DNA of 64,000 nucleotides from Lates calcarifer (taxonomy: Eukaryota; Chordata; Actinopteri; Centropomidae), in NCBI RefSeq assembly GCF_001640805.2, contig NC_066847.1, positions 18,715,504 to 18,779,503 of the forward strand, given 5' to 3'. Shown piece after piece: positions 25,413 to 36,967 of the stretch. A model generated the notes under the pieces. It saw only the letters and a list, made by a program, of their open reading frames with translations. It was not told where the DNA came from and did no database searches. The first letter of the stretch is position 1, and each line of letters opens with the position of its first letter. Both the position numbers and the translations under genes were made by a program.

Positions 25413-28400
25413 TGATTTAACATTAAAAAGAAATGCTTGTTGCATTCTAGTGCTAAGGTCTCCACTTGAATCCATACACGGCCATGTCAGGAAACATAAA
25501 AATTACAGCACTATAGGAGGAATTATTTCCATTTGACAAGGTTTTTTGTAGGTCACTTAAAGCTATGATACGTAAAGCTTTTCTGAATAGTAATGCCTAA
25601 AGCCCAAGCTTGTGGCTCTCTCTGGGTTACTGGGCCTGCAGACCTTCCTCTCCTCATTTGTGGTTCATAAAGACTGGGAATAAGAAAGAGGAAAGGGGAT
25701 AGGGGAAGAGGGGAGGAGAGGACAGCATTCTAGTATACATAATAGTATATGATAAATGTGAGATGTGTAAAAACAGCATAGGTTTCTGCTTGAAATATTT
25801 TGTCACAGTTAGATGTAATTGGTCTCTCCCAAACCCCCTCTCCCTCTCTCTCTTATTATTACATTCCAACACCTCTACCCTACACAAAGTCTTCTTTGAA
25901 ATCCATCCTCCTATCTTTGTACACCCTTTCATGTCCCTTTCTTTCGCATACAGAAACAGCTTCAGCTTTTGTATGTCTCTCTCACTCTCTCTTCTTCTCT
26001 CCCTCCGTGTCTCTCTCCCCTCAGGTGCAAATGTAGCTCGTTTATTTAATTACTGTCATTTCCGCTTGGTTAGTGCTCACAAAGCTCATGTAAACACAGT
26101 GTTATATACACACATACATACACACACACACACAGAGTAAATGTCTACCTTAAAAGACATGTTCCACCTACGCATACTCTGTAATCACACATAAAGATCT
26201 CATTTTCACAGATACATATAGTTTTGTATTTATGTTCACACATAATGAAATGCACATTTAAAGCTATAACCAGCTATAATGATAATATAAATGCTGCATG
26301 GTTTGATATATAAATACATTTTGTCCTCACCATTTTTCATCTTGGGAAAGAAGGGAGCAGCAACGGTGGAGGAAGAATAGAAAAATAATTTCTGTAGTGA
26401 GAAAAACAAATATTAGCAGGAGAGGCTGAGGTTGGATGAAGGCTGATTTTTTGGAAGCCATAGATGATTCAAATTAAAAGTTTAAAAAGATTCTGCAAAC
26501 ACTCAGAGCAGCATAAAGGAGGAGTGAAAAGGGAGAGGAGGGATGATGTGACAATGTGTCTATACAGTATTTGACCATCAAAATGACTGGAATTGAACAT
26601 TACACATGTAATCTGATTACATAAAGGATGAGTCCTGTTTTTCCCATTTGCTGTCCTACCCCACAAAAACTGTTTGAAGAGCATGCTCTCATCTCACACT
26701 CTGTAGACTGGGAAGTTAAGCTTTCTATACTAGTTTATTTTAGCTAACATGAACACTGATGTGGAAACAACTTAAACTAATCTATGTGAACACATCATAA
26801 CTTATACAAAAAATGTAGGATACTATATCTCCCTTGTTAACTATATTGATGTTTTGGGTAAAAAAGTATAAGAGTATTGAATGTCCAGTCTTCCACACAG
26901 TATGTGCAGGGAATATGCAAGGTGTTTTCAAATGCAAATACATATGTGGGAGGGTCAGCACTGTTGAAGGATGAAAATGGGGAGAGAAGGAGGCAACGCT
27001 GCAGCACAGAAGCTGGGGCAGGGCCAGAAAAGGTGGGAGAGGAACTAGAGAAGATGAATAAGTGTCATGCTGAATTAGGACAAGGTGTGTACACTTTACA
27101 CACAGATTGACGGGTCCAAATCTGGCTCTGCACTAGCTTTATCTGCAATCTACAACTAATTTCCTCTTCACCTATCTCCACCATTACTCTCCACTGTAGA
27201 AATAAACAGCAAACCTAAAGTCTGAGTCTTAAAAGTCTTACACACACAGTGTATTTTTATTCCCCTCTGGCTTTGGGGAACTCCTCTGAATAGTTAAGGT
27301 GACACATGGTCTATCTCACTCTCACACACATTGCTTTCTGTTTGTCATCCTGTCCCCTCTCTTGTTATCCATCTCTTTGTCTCCCTACTCACCTCTCTGC
27401 TGTTATTTAATCACTGTCCATTCATCTTTTTTTTCTTTTTTCTTGCAAGGCTCTGCTTAAAGACACACTACTCCAGCAGGTGTTATTTTACAAAAGATCA
27501 CAACAACCACCCTGAGATGTGTTGTACTGAAAAAATGTGTGTCAGTTGTGTACAAGGTGTGTCAAATGATTTAAAGAGAACATAGTAACTTATCAAATAT
27601 TAAGGAAGGAGAGAGGACAGATAGAAGCATTTGACATTAAGCAACAAAGCAATATTTGTTTCCAAGACTACATTTGCCATCACATTTGCCAAGCGTCAGA
27701 TGGGTTCTCCAAAATTCCACAAAAACAGCAACAACAGATTTGCAGTTGCCTGATCTTAAACCGTGGAACATTAACTTCAGAGAAAAAAGAAAAATATAAA
27801 ATATATGTGAAATGATAGGCATTTAAACCATAACAGCACCTGATTGGCCACATCAGCAAATGATGCCTTTGCACAAATATCTCAAGCACATGAAAAGATA
27901 GACATCGGAGACAGCTTTCCATTACTCTGGTCCCAAAACACTATCAATGTTGTTTTCACCTGACATCAGTCAGCATAGCTGAGAATGATGCAATTGTGTT
28001 GAGCAAGGAAGACAGAATTTCTAATCGTTCATCTGCTCTGAAAAAGCAACTTCATCTGAAATACATAGACACTGGACTCCAAGTGTCCATTGATGCTGTT
28101 TGGTATTGCGTTCTGTTGCTGTCCTTTTTCTCTGAGGATAAAACACAAAGACTGATATTCATCCCCTGCTACAGAGGATTTCTAGACCTTCCAAAAACAT
28201 CAGAGACTTGAGTCAGACTGGATCAAATACTCTCCCAGGCTATGACTACCATCAGCCACCTGAATATATAATAAAGTCAATTAATACAGCAGGAATAGCT
28301 GTTGGACTGTAGCAGCTGCTGGAAGCAGCATCTTGATTAAGAATAAGCTGATTGCCTGCTTTTTGAGGCATTTTTTCATCACTGACCAGCATCTACAATT

Positions 28401-28559
28401 CTGACTGTCCACTACTAAAACATGCTACCATAGGTCATCTGTGCCAGCACATAATTTCATTTAATTGTTAGGTGACCTCTAATGGCTATAGTAATTATGA
28501 CTGGATAAAAGGAAGAGTATAAGGAGCTACAAAAGTCTACATAGGGAGTAACAGAGTAG
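25413..28559. other. Non-coding stretch
   Basis: CT-rich patches occur at about 25826-25860 and 25975-26025, and a short (CA)n at about 26110-26134. No coding exon was recognised; the small ORFs are compositional. Confidence 0.5.
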
Positions 28560-28800
28560 ATGGATGGGACCACAACACACAGGACTGAGACACAGGACAC
28601 CAGTGTCCCTTTATTGTTTGAAACCAACAGTCATCATTGTTTCTTTCAACCATAACCATTCCACAGCTTTAACTGCATATTTCTTAACATAACCATGATA
28701 ACAAAGGTCCTCTGACCTTTAAGAAATACTTATTTCACACCATAATCTTTCCCTAGACCTAACAAAATTTCTTGTTTTCTGTTATTGCTCACCATCTTGG
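28560..28800. repeat. Probable interspersed-repeat remnant
   Basis: The run CACCAGTGTCCCTTTATTG followed by GAAACCAAC, CAACCATAACCATTCC, AACATAACCATGATAACAAA and CCCTAGACCTAAC has the repeated TAACCAT/CTAACC texture of a fish repeat I remember. Ends are indistinct. Confidence 0.35.
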
Positions 28801-31800
28801 TTCTGATATGACTTGACAGTTGCATGAATTAAAAAGAGAACAGACCTAATCTGTTTCAATCAAATTGGGATCTTAGAAGATTGAGAAAATGAAAACTCAC
28901 ATGCAATGAGAACCAGGGCTTTAAAATCATCATCATTACACATAGCAGACTCATTTTCAGCTGTGTTTGAATACACTATATTCTGTCACAAGACAGCCAG
29001 CAGCTACACATTTCTGATAGATTGCCACACAAGACATAGGCCTGACATTGGAGGCAGATAGAAGGCAGATATTCAGCAGAAGGAAGCGAAGAAAAGTGCT
29101 CAGGAAAGGCTTGTACATATATATCAGTATACTATATATCTTTTCATGAACTCTTATGCTGTCACAAAAAACATATAACTATAACTTATAACTTATTTTT
29201 TATTCACATTTATACTGAAAGCTTTAACCTGCCTGACCAGTCGCAGGTGGAAATTACTGGAACTAAACAGAGCATCATGACCAGAGAAAAGAAAAGAAAC
29301 ATCAATCTATTCTACTCATCTTTATCTTCTTATTGTATTTTTCTACTGTCATGTTTGTTACAATGTTTTGATGCCACTGCAGTCTTGTAAATATTCTTCC
29401 CCTCCATTGGCACCCTTAGGTGACTTAACCCTTGGTGGTCCATTATGCTAGTGCGAAGGCTGCTGAATTCTGACACCTGACTCACAACAACACTTACACA
29501 AAATGACATATTCATGCTTCTCTTTTAGTTTGGTCAAGGGTCCTGCGTTATTTACATACATCTATTAAATATTGTAGATATATTCTCTGCCAAAAATGAC
29601 TGAGTTAACAGGTGCATACAAATTACAATATTAGATACTGACAACAAAACATCTGATGGCTGCAAATCACTGATTTTGTTCAGTAATTCAGTGACCTGGA
29701 TTTTAGCAGACAGATTGCAATGACAAACAATGCAATACATGCATCTACAAACTACAGAAATGCATGAGTACTAGCCTACTAGCACTACCCTAATATGTTG
29801 AGTAAATAATTCCTAGCACCTCAAGACATAAATAAAATTGGTCACATACAGTTCATACAATGACTGAACCTATTTCACCCCCTTTTCTCTCTGATCTCAT
29901 ATCTGTGCCTGATCAGTGTCTTTCATATTGAGTTTCCACCGCATGGCATTACCTTGGCATCATATTTTCCCCTGTCAGAAATACCATATTGAAAGTAAAC
30001 TCTGGCTCTGTCCTTGAGGAAATGAGAAGAATGTTTGAAAGATGGAAAGGACGACCTCCTCTTCTGGGGGAAAATGACTTCTACAAAAGCAATGGCCATT
30101 CCAGAGCTTTTCTATGTGCTCGCCTAGTAATATCAGTCCTAATGCCTGGACAGTTCTATAAGAAAGTGAGTTAACCCATACTTAATTGGATATCAAACAG
30201 CACCACAACGACTGCAAAGACAAAGAAGGTTTTAATCACCCAATGTCCAATTAGGCATTCACTCTGAATAAAATCAATACTTCGCAGCACCTCATGCTGT
30301 CCAGCCTAAACATGCCTTATTTGTCAAACAGCGAGGGAGAGACAAGCCTACGCAATTCAAACTCTATAAATGAAAAAGAAAAATTTGAAATCTTCTATAT
30401 GGATGAATAAACACAACAGGTCTGACCTCAGATCAGCAAACACCTACTAAAAATACACATCAAAAGAAGCAACATACTAGTGCAGTGTATGTGCAGGAAT
30501 ATGAAACAGTTCAGAGATTTACGTATATAACCACATAAGTGTATACATGCACTGCTTCTAAATCAGTTCAATAGCAAGTGGTTGGTTACGGCCTTTACAG
30601 CTGCTCAAATATTGATACACTGTAAATGGATGAGTGGTGCCACTCCATCAATCTATGACCGGGCAAATGCACTCTTGAAAAAAGCTTAATAAGTAAGAGT
30701 AATTTACAGTGGCAGACTGGCAAACAGAACCATCTCTTTTTTTAGCAGCCATGTCTTTGGGGCTGGATGATTTTGACTTGTCCAATGTAACAGATAACTT
30801 AGGTCTGTCTCTCTAACATAACAATAATCACTTGCTGTCTCCTGCCTCCAGTACACTAGTGAAGTAGTATTCGCCCCATTTGCCAGATTGTTTATGGCCC
30901 TATAGCTCTCAAGCCCTTTTCCTGTCTTGCCTTCATGCCCTAGTTTTGATGACCATTTGCCTCTTTATTAACTTTGCCTTTGCCAGTATTTGCTGGACCT
31001 GGCTGCCATTTCGATTCAGACTAACCCCAACTACCAACAAAGTAAAGATTGTTTCTCTTACTACCTCGTCTGCTGAATCTGTTTCTGAGTTCAATTGCCT
31101 GTTACAACAGTAGGACTACACGTGTTGCACCCAAACAGGAATGTATACAGACATATTGATAGCCAGTGGCTACTTTCCCACTCCTGAATTTCACAAAATA
31201 CACTGTATAATGTATTCTAGCAGACCCCACTTCAGAAATCATGTGTATCTTGTGACAAATATCAAAAAAAAGAAAGAAAGAAATCAGAAAAGATACATAC
31301 ATATATATATATACATATACTGTACCATATACTGAGCTTGTTGAATTTAGCCTGAACACACCGCAGAGCACAAATACAACACACAAACTTAACTATATCA
31401 GCAAATACATACACAGCCTCCATGCAGAGCACACTATGCTAATTAATGGATTAATGACAGCCAATTAACAACAAAACAGTTCTGCAGAACAAGATTAAAG
31501 TGAATATACCCAGCTGCTGAGTTCATTACTTATATTATGATAACAATATAAGACAACTTAGATCATGTTCATTCAAGCACCTAGACACAAAGGTGTGGAG
31601 GGAAAAAGTGATGGTTTTCTCAGCTGAACCAGTCGTCTGCACTCTGACCTCATCACTTCCTGCAAGAATCCACCAAGCACAGCACTGCAAATATTGGAGA
31701 CTGATAATAACTCTCCCCCCCCCCAGGGAAACTTAGACTAGATCCTGCAGACAGATGCTCAAAGCCTACAGCTGGGAGATGGAGTTTCATAAGCCCTGCA

Positions 31801-32722
31801 AAGATTTCAGGTGAGCGCCACAGCAGAAAGCATGGCAGAGCAAAAGTGTGAGAGGAGCGCTGGTCCCCTACAGGGTGCACTGCATATATATGTTATTACA
31901 GTACATCACAAATGCATGTAGCAGTGTGCAGAAAATGTCTGCCTGAACTAGGTCACACGTTTCGCTCGATTTCAGACAACCAACTGGGACAGAGTTCTAA
32001 TGTGAATGCAGAAAATGTTCAGAATTTATGACTAATTTAGCCAGTGGTATAGACTCTGACAGACTGTGGAGTGACAATGATACCCACCCTATTAATCAAC
32101 CTGAGAAGTAGCAACAGAAAAAGGCAGCAAATCATTTTAAACTATGTATACTGAAAGTTAGGAATTCATATCTTTTAGCAGAAATTTTCTGTAGAGACAA
32201 ACAAACTAACTAGCAAACAAAAACAGATGACCAGACCCATGATCTTGGTTAAACATCAACAGTGTGGCTAAAGGACCAGCATAAATCATACAACAGGAGC
32301 AGATGCAAACAGATGTTACATTAGGAACAGTAAAGCAAGCTGACATATGAACAATCTACTCTGAGCTGGGATTTTATCTAAACAAGTGTTTGTAAACGTC
32401 ACTTCCTGTCTGTGAAAAAAGCCATTGAGATACCCAATTAAGCGAATACTGTACTATTCTGTACAAATCTGCACATGACACCATGTATAGTCCAACACTG
32501 AATACATGAACAGCATGAAAAGCATTGTAACTCAAATTCCCAACATTTGCCAAGAAAAATATTAGCTTAACGCCATTCAATTCACAATTAATGGCAATTC
32601 TCCATGGCAGCACGAGAGAAAAGAGAATTGACATTACACAAGCAAATTATTACACAGCCAGCATGCTCAACACTCAGCCAAAGCACATTTTCTGAAAAGC
32701 ATGATAGCAAGCAGGTCCCTAC
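28801..32722. other. Non-coding stretch
   Basis: AT-rich sequence with a short (TA)n/(CATA)n patch at about 31296-31318 and a C10 run near 31716-31725. No coding exon was recognised. Confidence 0.5.
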
Positions 32723-33180
32723 CTTTCTGAGGTGAAGAAGTGGTTTCACGACGGCCCGTCAGTGGAGGGAAAAACGCCCAGGCGTCGCCTCCAAACGTCA
32801 CGTCTGGGACAGAAAAACTCCGCCGTGAAATGCGCAACACAAAAGTAATGTACACAACTCACAGAGACTGTGACAAAAACACCTTTTCTCTTCCAAAACG
32901 CCTTCCAAAGTCGCCCTGAGGAAACTTTATCGAACTTTTCATACACAAGCTAGCTCATTTTTGGAGTATGGACGCAAGCGGCCGCAATTACTACCGCAGT
33001 GTTTCCCAGGTGTGCACAGTGCAGCTTGCACGCGCGAACAAGTGGGCGTGGCTAACTGTAATAAACTGCTCTATCTGAAAGGGTGCGTTTGTTATACGTC
33101 ACACGGGGGATACTTTGTGTCAGGTAGATTTAGTTGGACTATTTTAGAATTCACTCCGGAAATAATCTCCTACGTTCGCT
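32723..33180 (-). promoter_or_regulatory. Orphan CpG-rich promoter-like block with possible non-coding first exon
   Basis: CG dinucleotides are abundant here and scarce on either side. Motifs seen: GCGGCCGC at 32978-32985, GC/KLF box GGGCGTGGC at 33044-33052, CRE-like TACGTCA at 33095-33101 and ACGTCA at 32795-32800, and ETS core CCGGAA at 33156-33161. Read on the minus strand, the block ends with a good donor AGAAAG/GTAGGG (exon border 32723), and the roughly 200 bases before it contain no ATG. This would suit a 5' untranslated first exon of a leftward gene, but no downstream coding exon was found in the window. Confidence 0.4.
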
Positions 33181-34170
33181 GAAAATTACAGGTTATTGCC
33201 AACTGAGAATTATGGTGTTTGTTGTTAAGATTTCTGAGATGTAAAATCAATGTCAGCTCAAAAATTCCTCAGTTGTTTTTATGCAATTTACAATGATATA
33301 TATCTTTGATGATTTAGTGAAAAAAATGACATTCATCAAAACCAGGCTAAATTTAAATGACTGTCTTATGACATGACATATTGTAGGCTACATAACGTAC
33401 ACATATATCCAGCTTTTACTTCAACCACATTTTGCCCATTGATTGATTGATTGAAATCATTTTTGATCTCAGCTTCGCTGTCACCAAGACCTGATGGAAC
33501 TGATGGCCACATCTTTGAGATAAAATGAGACCAGTTGTAGGTTATAAATACACCACACAAAAGGCAATATCCAATGAGCTAAGGTCAGCTAGGCTCCCTT
33601 AGGTTGAATGCCCTGGACCTTCCTCACACTTTCATAGGTGAACAAGTTGAGACTCTCTCCATTTCTAGCTTCCTGCTCTCTGGGAGTAAAGAAATTTTCA
33701 TGTATTTTGTAAATGGGCTTTCTCCAGCAAAGTGGTATTGTGGTTGAATTAAAGTTAAAGTTTAAAGTTTCTGACCACCAATTCTAACAACCTTTAAGGT
33801 TTATTTTGCAAACATCCTAATTATACAACTCTCAGTTTTACTTGCCTGCATCTCCAAAATGTGTGGAACTGGTGTTGCCCATGTCATGTCTTATAGGATA
33901 AAACACGTATAGAACTACTTAATGGGTGGCAGGCACCAATGGTTTTTTGTTTTTTTTTAACAAGTAGAGTCTGAGAGTCCAGACAGACACAGACCTCCAT
34001 TAGACAGGAAAGCATGTCTGCTTGCCTGTCTAATTGTGTGAAAAGGAAAATATCCACCCTCCCTTGCTGTTGTTCTCGGTCTGCTCCATTCTTTCATATT
34101 CTACCTGGGTGCAGTAATGAGGTTCACATGGTAACACTGAGAATTTAACCAGAAAATGTCTTTGCTTTCA

Positions 34171-34172
<2 letters not shown>
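33181..34172. other. Non-coding stretch
   Basis: AT-rich; no coding exon or RNA gene was recognised. Confidence 0.5.

Positions 34173-34216
<44 letters not shown>
34173..34216. repeat. (TG)n microsatellite
   Basis: Twenty-two uninterrupted TG units stand immediately upstream of a long polypurine block. Confidence 0.95.
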
Positions 34217-34217
<1 letters not shown>

Positions 34218-34319
34218 ATATTTCCCAGACACACACTCGTGCTACACACACTTCTAAACAAGAATGCACACATCAGCAGATACATGCATGGACACAAATA
34301 CAGCACATGTGGAAATATG

Positions 34320-35250
34320 ATGAGACAAGCTCGCAAAGTTTCGAGGGAGAAAGAGAGATGGCAAAAAGGGTAAAGGCAGACAGCCTGCATGGTACACACT
34401 CCTGCAGAAAAGCACAAAAGAAAGGGAGGGGGGAGAGGTGCACACGGAGGGAAGGTGTGTGTGATGGAGACAAGACGGCACAGAGAGAAAAAAGAGTGAT
34501 AGAGGTCTGTTGGGGAGCTAAGGACCACATGTACACATGGCTAAAAGAGGCAGCCTAGGCAAAGAGAGCAAACAGAGAAGAGGATAAAAAGAACTGAGAT
34601 GAAAGGATGAAATAGACAAAAGATGCCAAGGAGTAGGAGGGGTGAGGAAGAGGACCGCATGTTCACACCATGTCCGTGCAACACACGGAAACGAGAGGAG
34701 GGGGAAGAGAGGGGAGGGGGCTGAAGGAATGGGCAGCAAAGGGAGAGGGAAAAAGGGGGTGAGATAACACCAACAGCAAAACACAAATAGACATATGGAG
34801 GGAGAAGGGAAGGAGAAATGTGAGAAAGGGAAGTGGGAGATGGAAGAGAGGGCGAGAAAAACAGCATACCAGCGGCGGGAGTGAAGGGGGGGTGGGGGGG
34901 CAGAGAGAGAAGCAGGGAGTGCTGAGCTGCTGCAAGCAGGACAGACTGCATACTCATAACACATTAAGGCTATTATTAGACAGAGAGGAGAGGTAGTGGA
35001 GGGAGTTGCGGGAGGAACAGAGAGGAGGAGGGCGGGGGATGAGGAGAGAATGTGGGGTGGGTGGGTAGTACCACCGCAAAGCTTGAAGATGAGAACGAAT
35101 ACATGAATGCTTATATTTTTATGAGGAAAGGAAAGGAAAGGAAAGAGGTAAAGAAACAGCTGGAGGAAAACAATGAGGCAAGCAAAGTGGGTGAAGTGGG
35201 AAGAAGGGTGAGGTGGAGGAGATTTTAAAAAGCCTCTTGTAAGTAAACCA
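34320..35250. repeat. Polypurine (plus strand) low-complexity block with G-runs
   Basis: For roughly 0.9 kb the plus strand is dominated by A and G, with G-runs at 34886-34892 and 34894-34900 (G7-T-G7), and GGGG-T-GGG-T-GGG at 35054-35065 preceded by GGG-C-GGGGG at 35030-35038. A (GGAAA)n patch lies at 35125-35145. The long minus-strand ORFs here (up to 148 codons) are Pro/Ser/Leu-rich frames that follow from the pyrimidine bias. Confidence 0.8.
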
Positions 35251-36931
35251 GAGGAACAAAATATAGCAACAGACAGATGGGAGAAAAAGCAGGCAGAGAT
35301 CAGTGTGTTATTTTGGGGCGAGCCAAAGCATGTCCAGTTATGTCACTTCAGATTTGTTATGTATTCCTCACTTTTTCAGTCCCTCTTTTTTCAGTCCTTC
35401 CCTCTTTCCTTCCACCTCATCCTTCGCTCCACTGACTTCAGCCCCACTCAGCAAGAGACTCCACAGCAGGCTGCTGCTGCTGCGGCCGCCACTGTGTGTG
35501 TGTGTGTGTGAAGTTAAAAAGTACGATTCTCCATCCAACCCCTTTTTTCCTCTCCATTGCCCTTCCCCGTCTCCCTCTCCTCTCTCAAGAATTGACTGCT
35601 GCTCTGTGACTCCAGACTTATTTTACTGCTACCTCGTGAAACACTTTGAAAGCGTTTTGTGCTGAGGAGAATGTGCAGAGGTTCTGGGTAAAGAAAGTAG
35701 CCAACAACAAAACTGAACACATCTGAAAAGCAGTTTGACGGTATTTTCAACATGGAGTTAAACTCAGGACCCATATGTGTCAATTATTTTTCCCATCCCA
35801 GTTGAAAGCTCCCCCTGGAAACTGAAGAACACTCTCTAAATGCTCTGCTGAACATTCACGACTGAGAGATTAGATGCAATTAATTCCTATTTTCATTAAA
35901 AGCGCTTTACCCCCTCAGGCTCTGCACTATAAATTTAAGACATATATTCTGATCCCCCCCTGTCGAATTCTATAAATTACATAATTCACAGAGGATACAG
36001 TAGGTGAGATCTTGATACACATGCATATTCACGCACAGTTTTTTCCAACTACTTCGCTGAGTGCTGTTATGGATCCAGGCCTGTAAAACGGGGCTTAATT
36101 TTACCAATTATAAACGAGCTTTATTCAAATAAACTTTTGCAAATGTCTGCTAATCCATTTTGTCTTTTGGGTATTTCTGAGAAAATCAAGGGCTGTAGCC
36201 TTGATGTGGAGCTCTGGTGGTTTTCTTGTTTTTGTCTGAGGTTTGATTTTAACTGAGTACAAAGTGTTTTGTTTAAGGCTGTGGAGCTACTGCACCACCA
36301 AGTGGTCAGAGGAGCCCAGGCTGATAAAAACAAAAGACTATCACCATTTATTATGAAGTAGAATCCTGCTCAGTCACTCATGCATACTGGGAATGTATCA
36401 CTATTTCAATGTTAATTATGATGTACATTTTTGCCCAGAGCTACTCTGGGTAATTTAACATTTTACAAGAGGGGACACATTGCTGCAAATTACCAGCAAA
36501 TTACAATAAATCAGTAGAGCTATGACTGGAAATCCTGCTTTTCTTAACCAGTATTCTCTGTTTTTTATTATTTTTATCTTTTTTTTTTTTTTTTACATTA
36601 CCTCCACCTGTTTCCAACAGCAAATGGGTTTCCTCTGTTTCTCCCCCACCATTCCTCCAGGAGAAGAAGCTGGGCAAACAGCCGCAGGTGCAGCCAGGAG
36701 CTCAGCGAGGCAGAGAAACAACAAAGCCAGATCTGTGGAGGAACATCAAGCATCAGGAAGACTGTCAACACCAGCAGCTGATAGTGTGAGTGAAGGGAGG
36801 GGAAACAGACGCCTGCAAACAGACACTGATACGAGTGCAAACACGGCTATAAAAAGTGAGGACACAAGGCTATTTATGATGCTGTTATGTTTGATGGCAG
36901 GAAGACAGTTATAAAGACTGTTCACTGAGCT
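35251..36931. other. Non-coding stretch
   Basis: A CTG repeat fused to GCGGCCGC lies at 35471-35489 next to a short (TG)n. No convincing exon was found. The plus-strand ORF 36522-36914 has no recognised domain. Confidence 0.5.
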
Positions 36932-36967
36932 GTCATTCATTGGATCAGAGCTGATCCAATGAATGAC
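36932..36967. repeat. Perfect 17-base inverted repeat with 2-base loop
   Basis: The left arm 36932-36948 (GTCATTCATTGGATCAG) is exactly complementary to 36951-36967, separated by AG. Such a near-palindrome could form a cruciform or short RNA hairpin. Confidence 0.95.

Noticed and set aside
34518..34964. Overlapping 148- and 138-codon minus-strand frames
   Set aside because: They come from a pyrimidine-rich strand lacking stops; Pro/Ser/Leu composition with no domain and no splice context.
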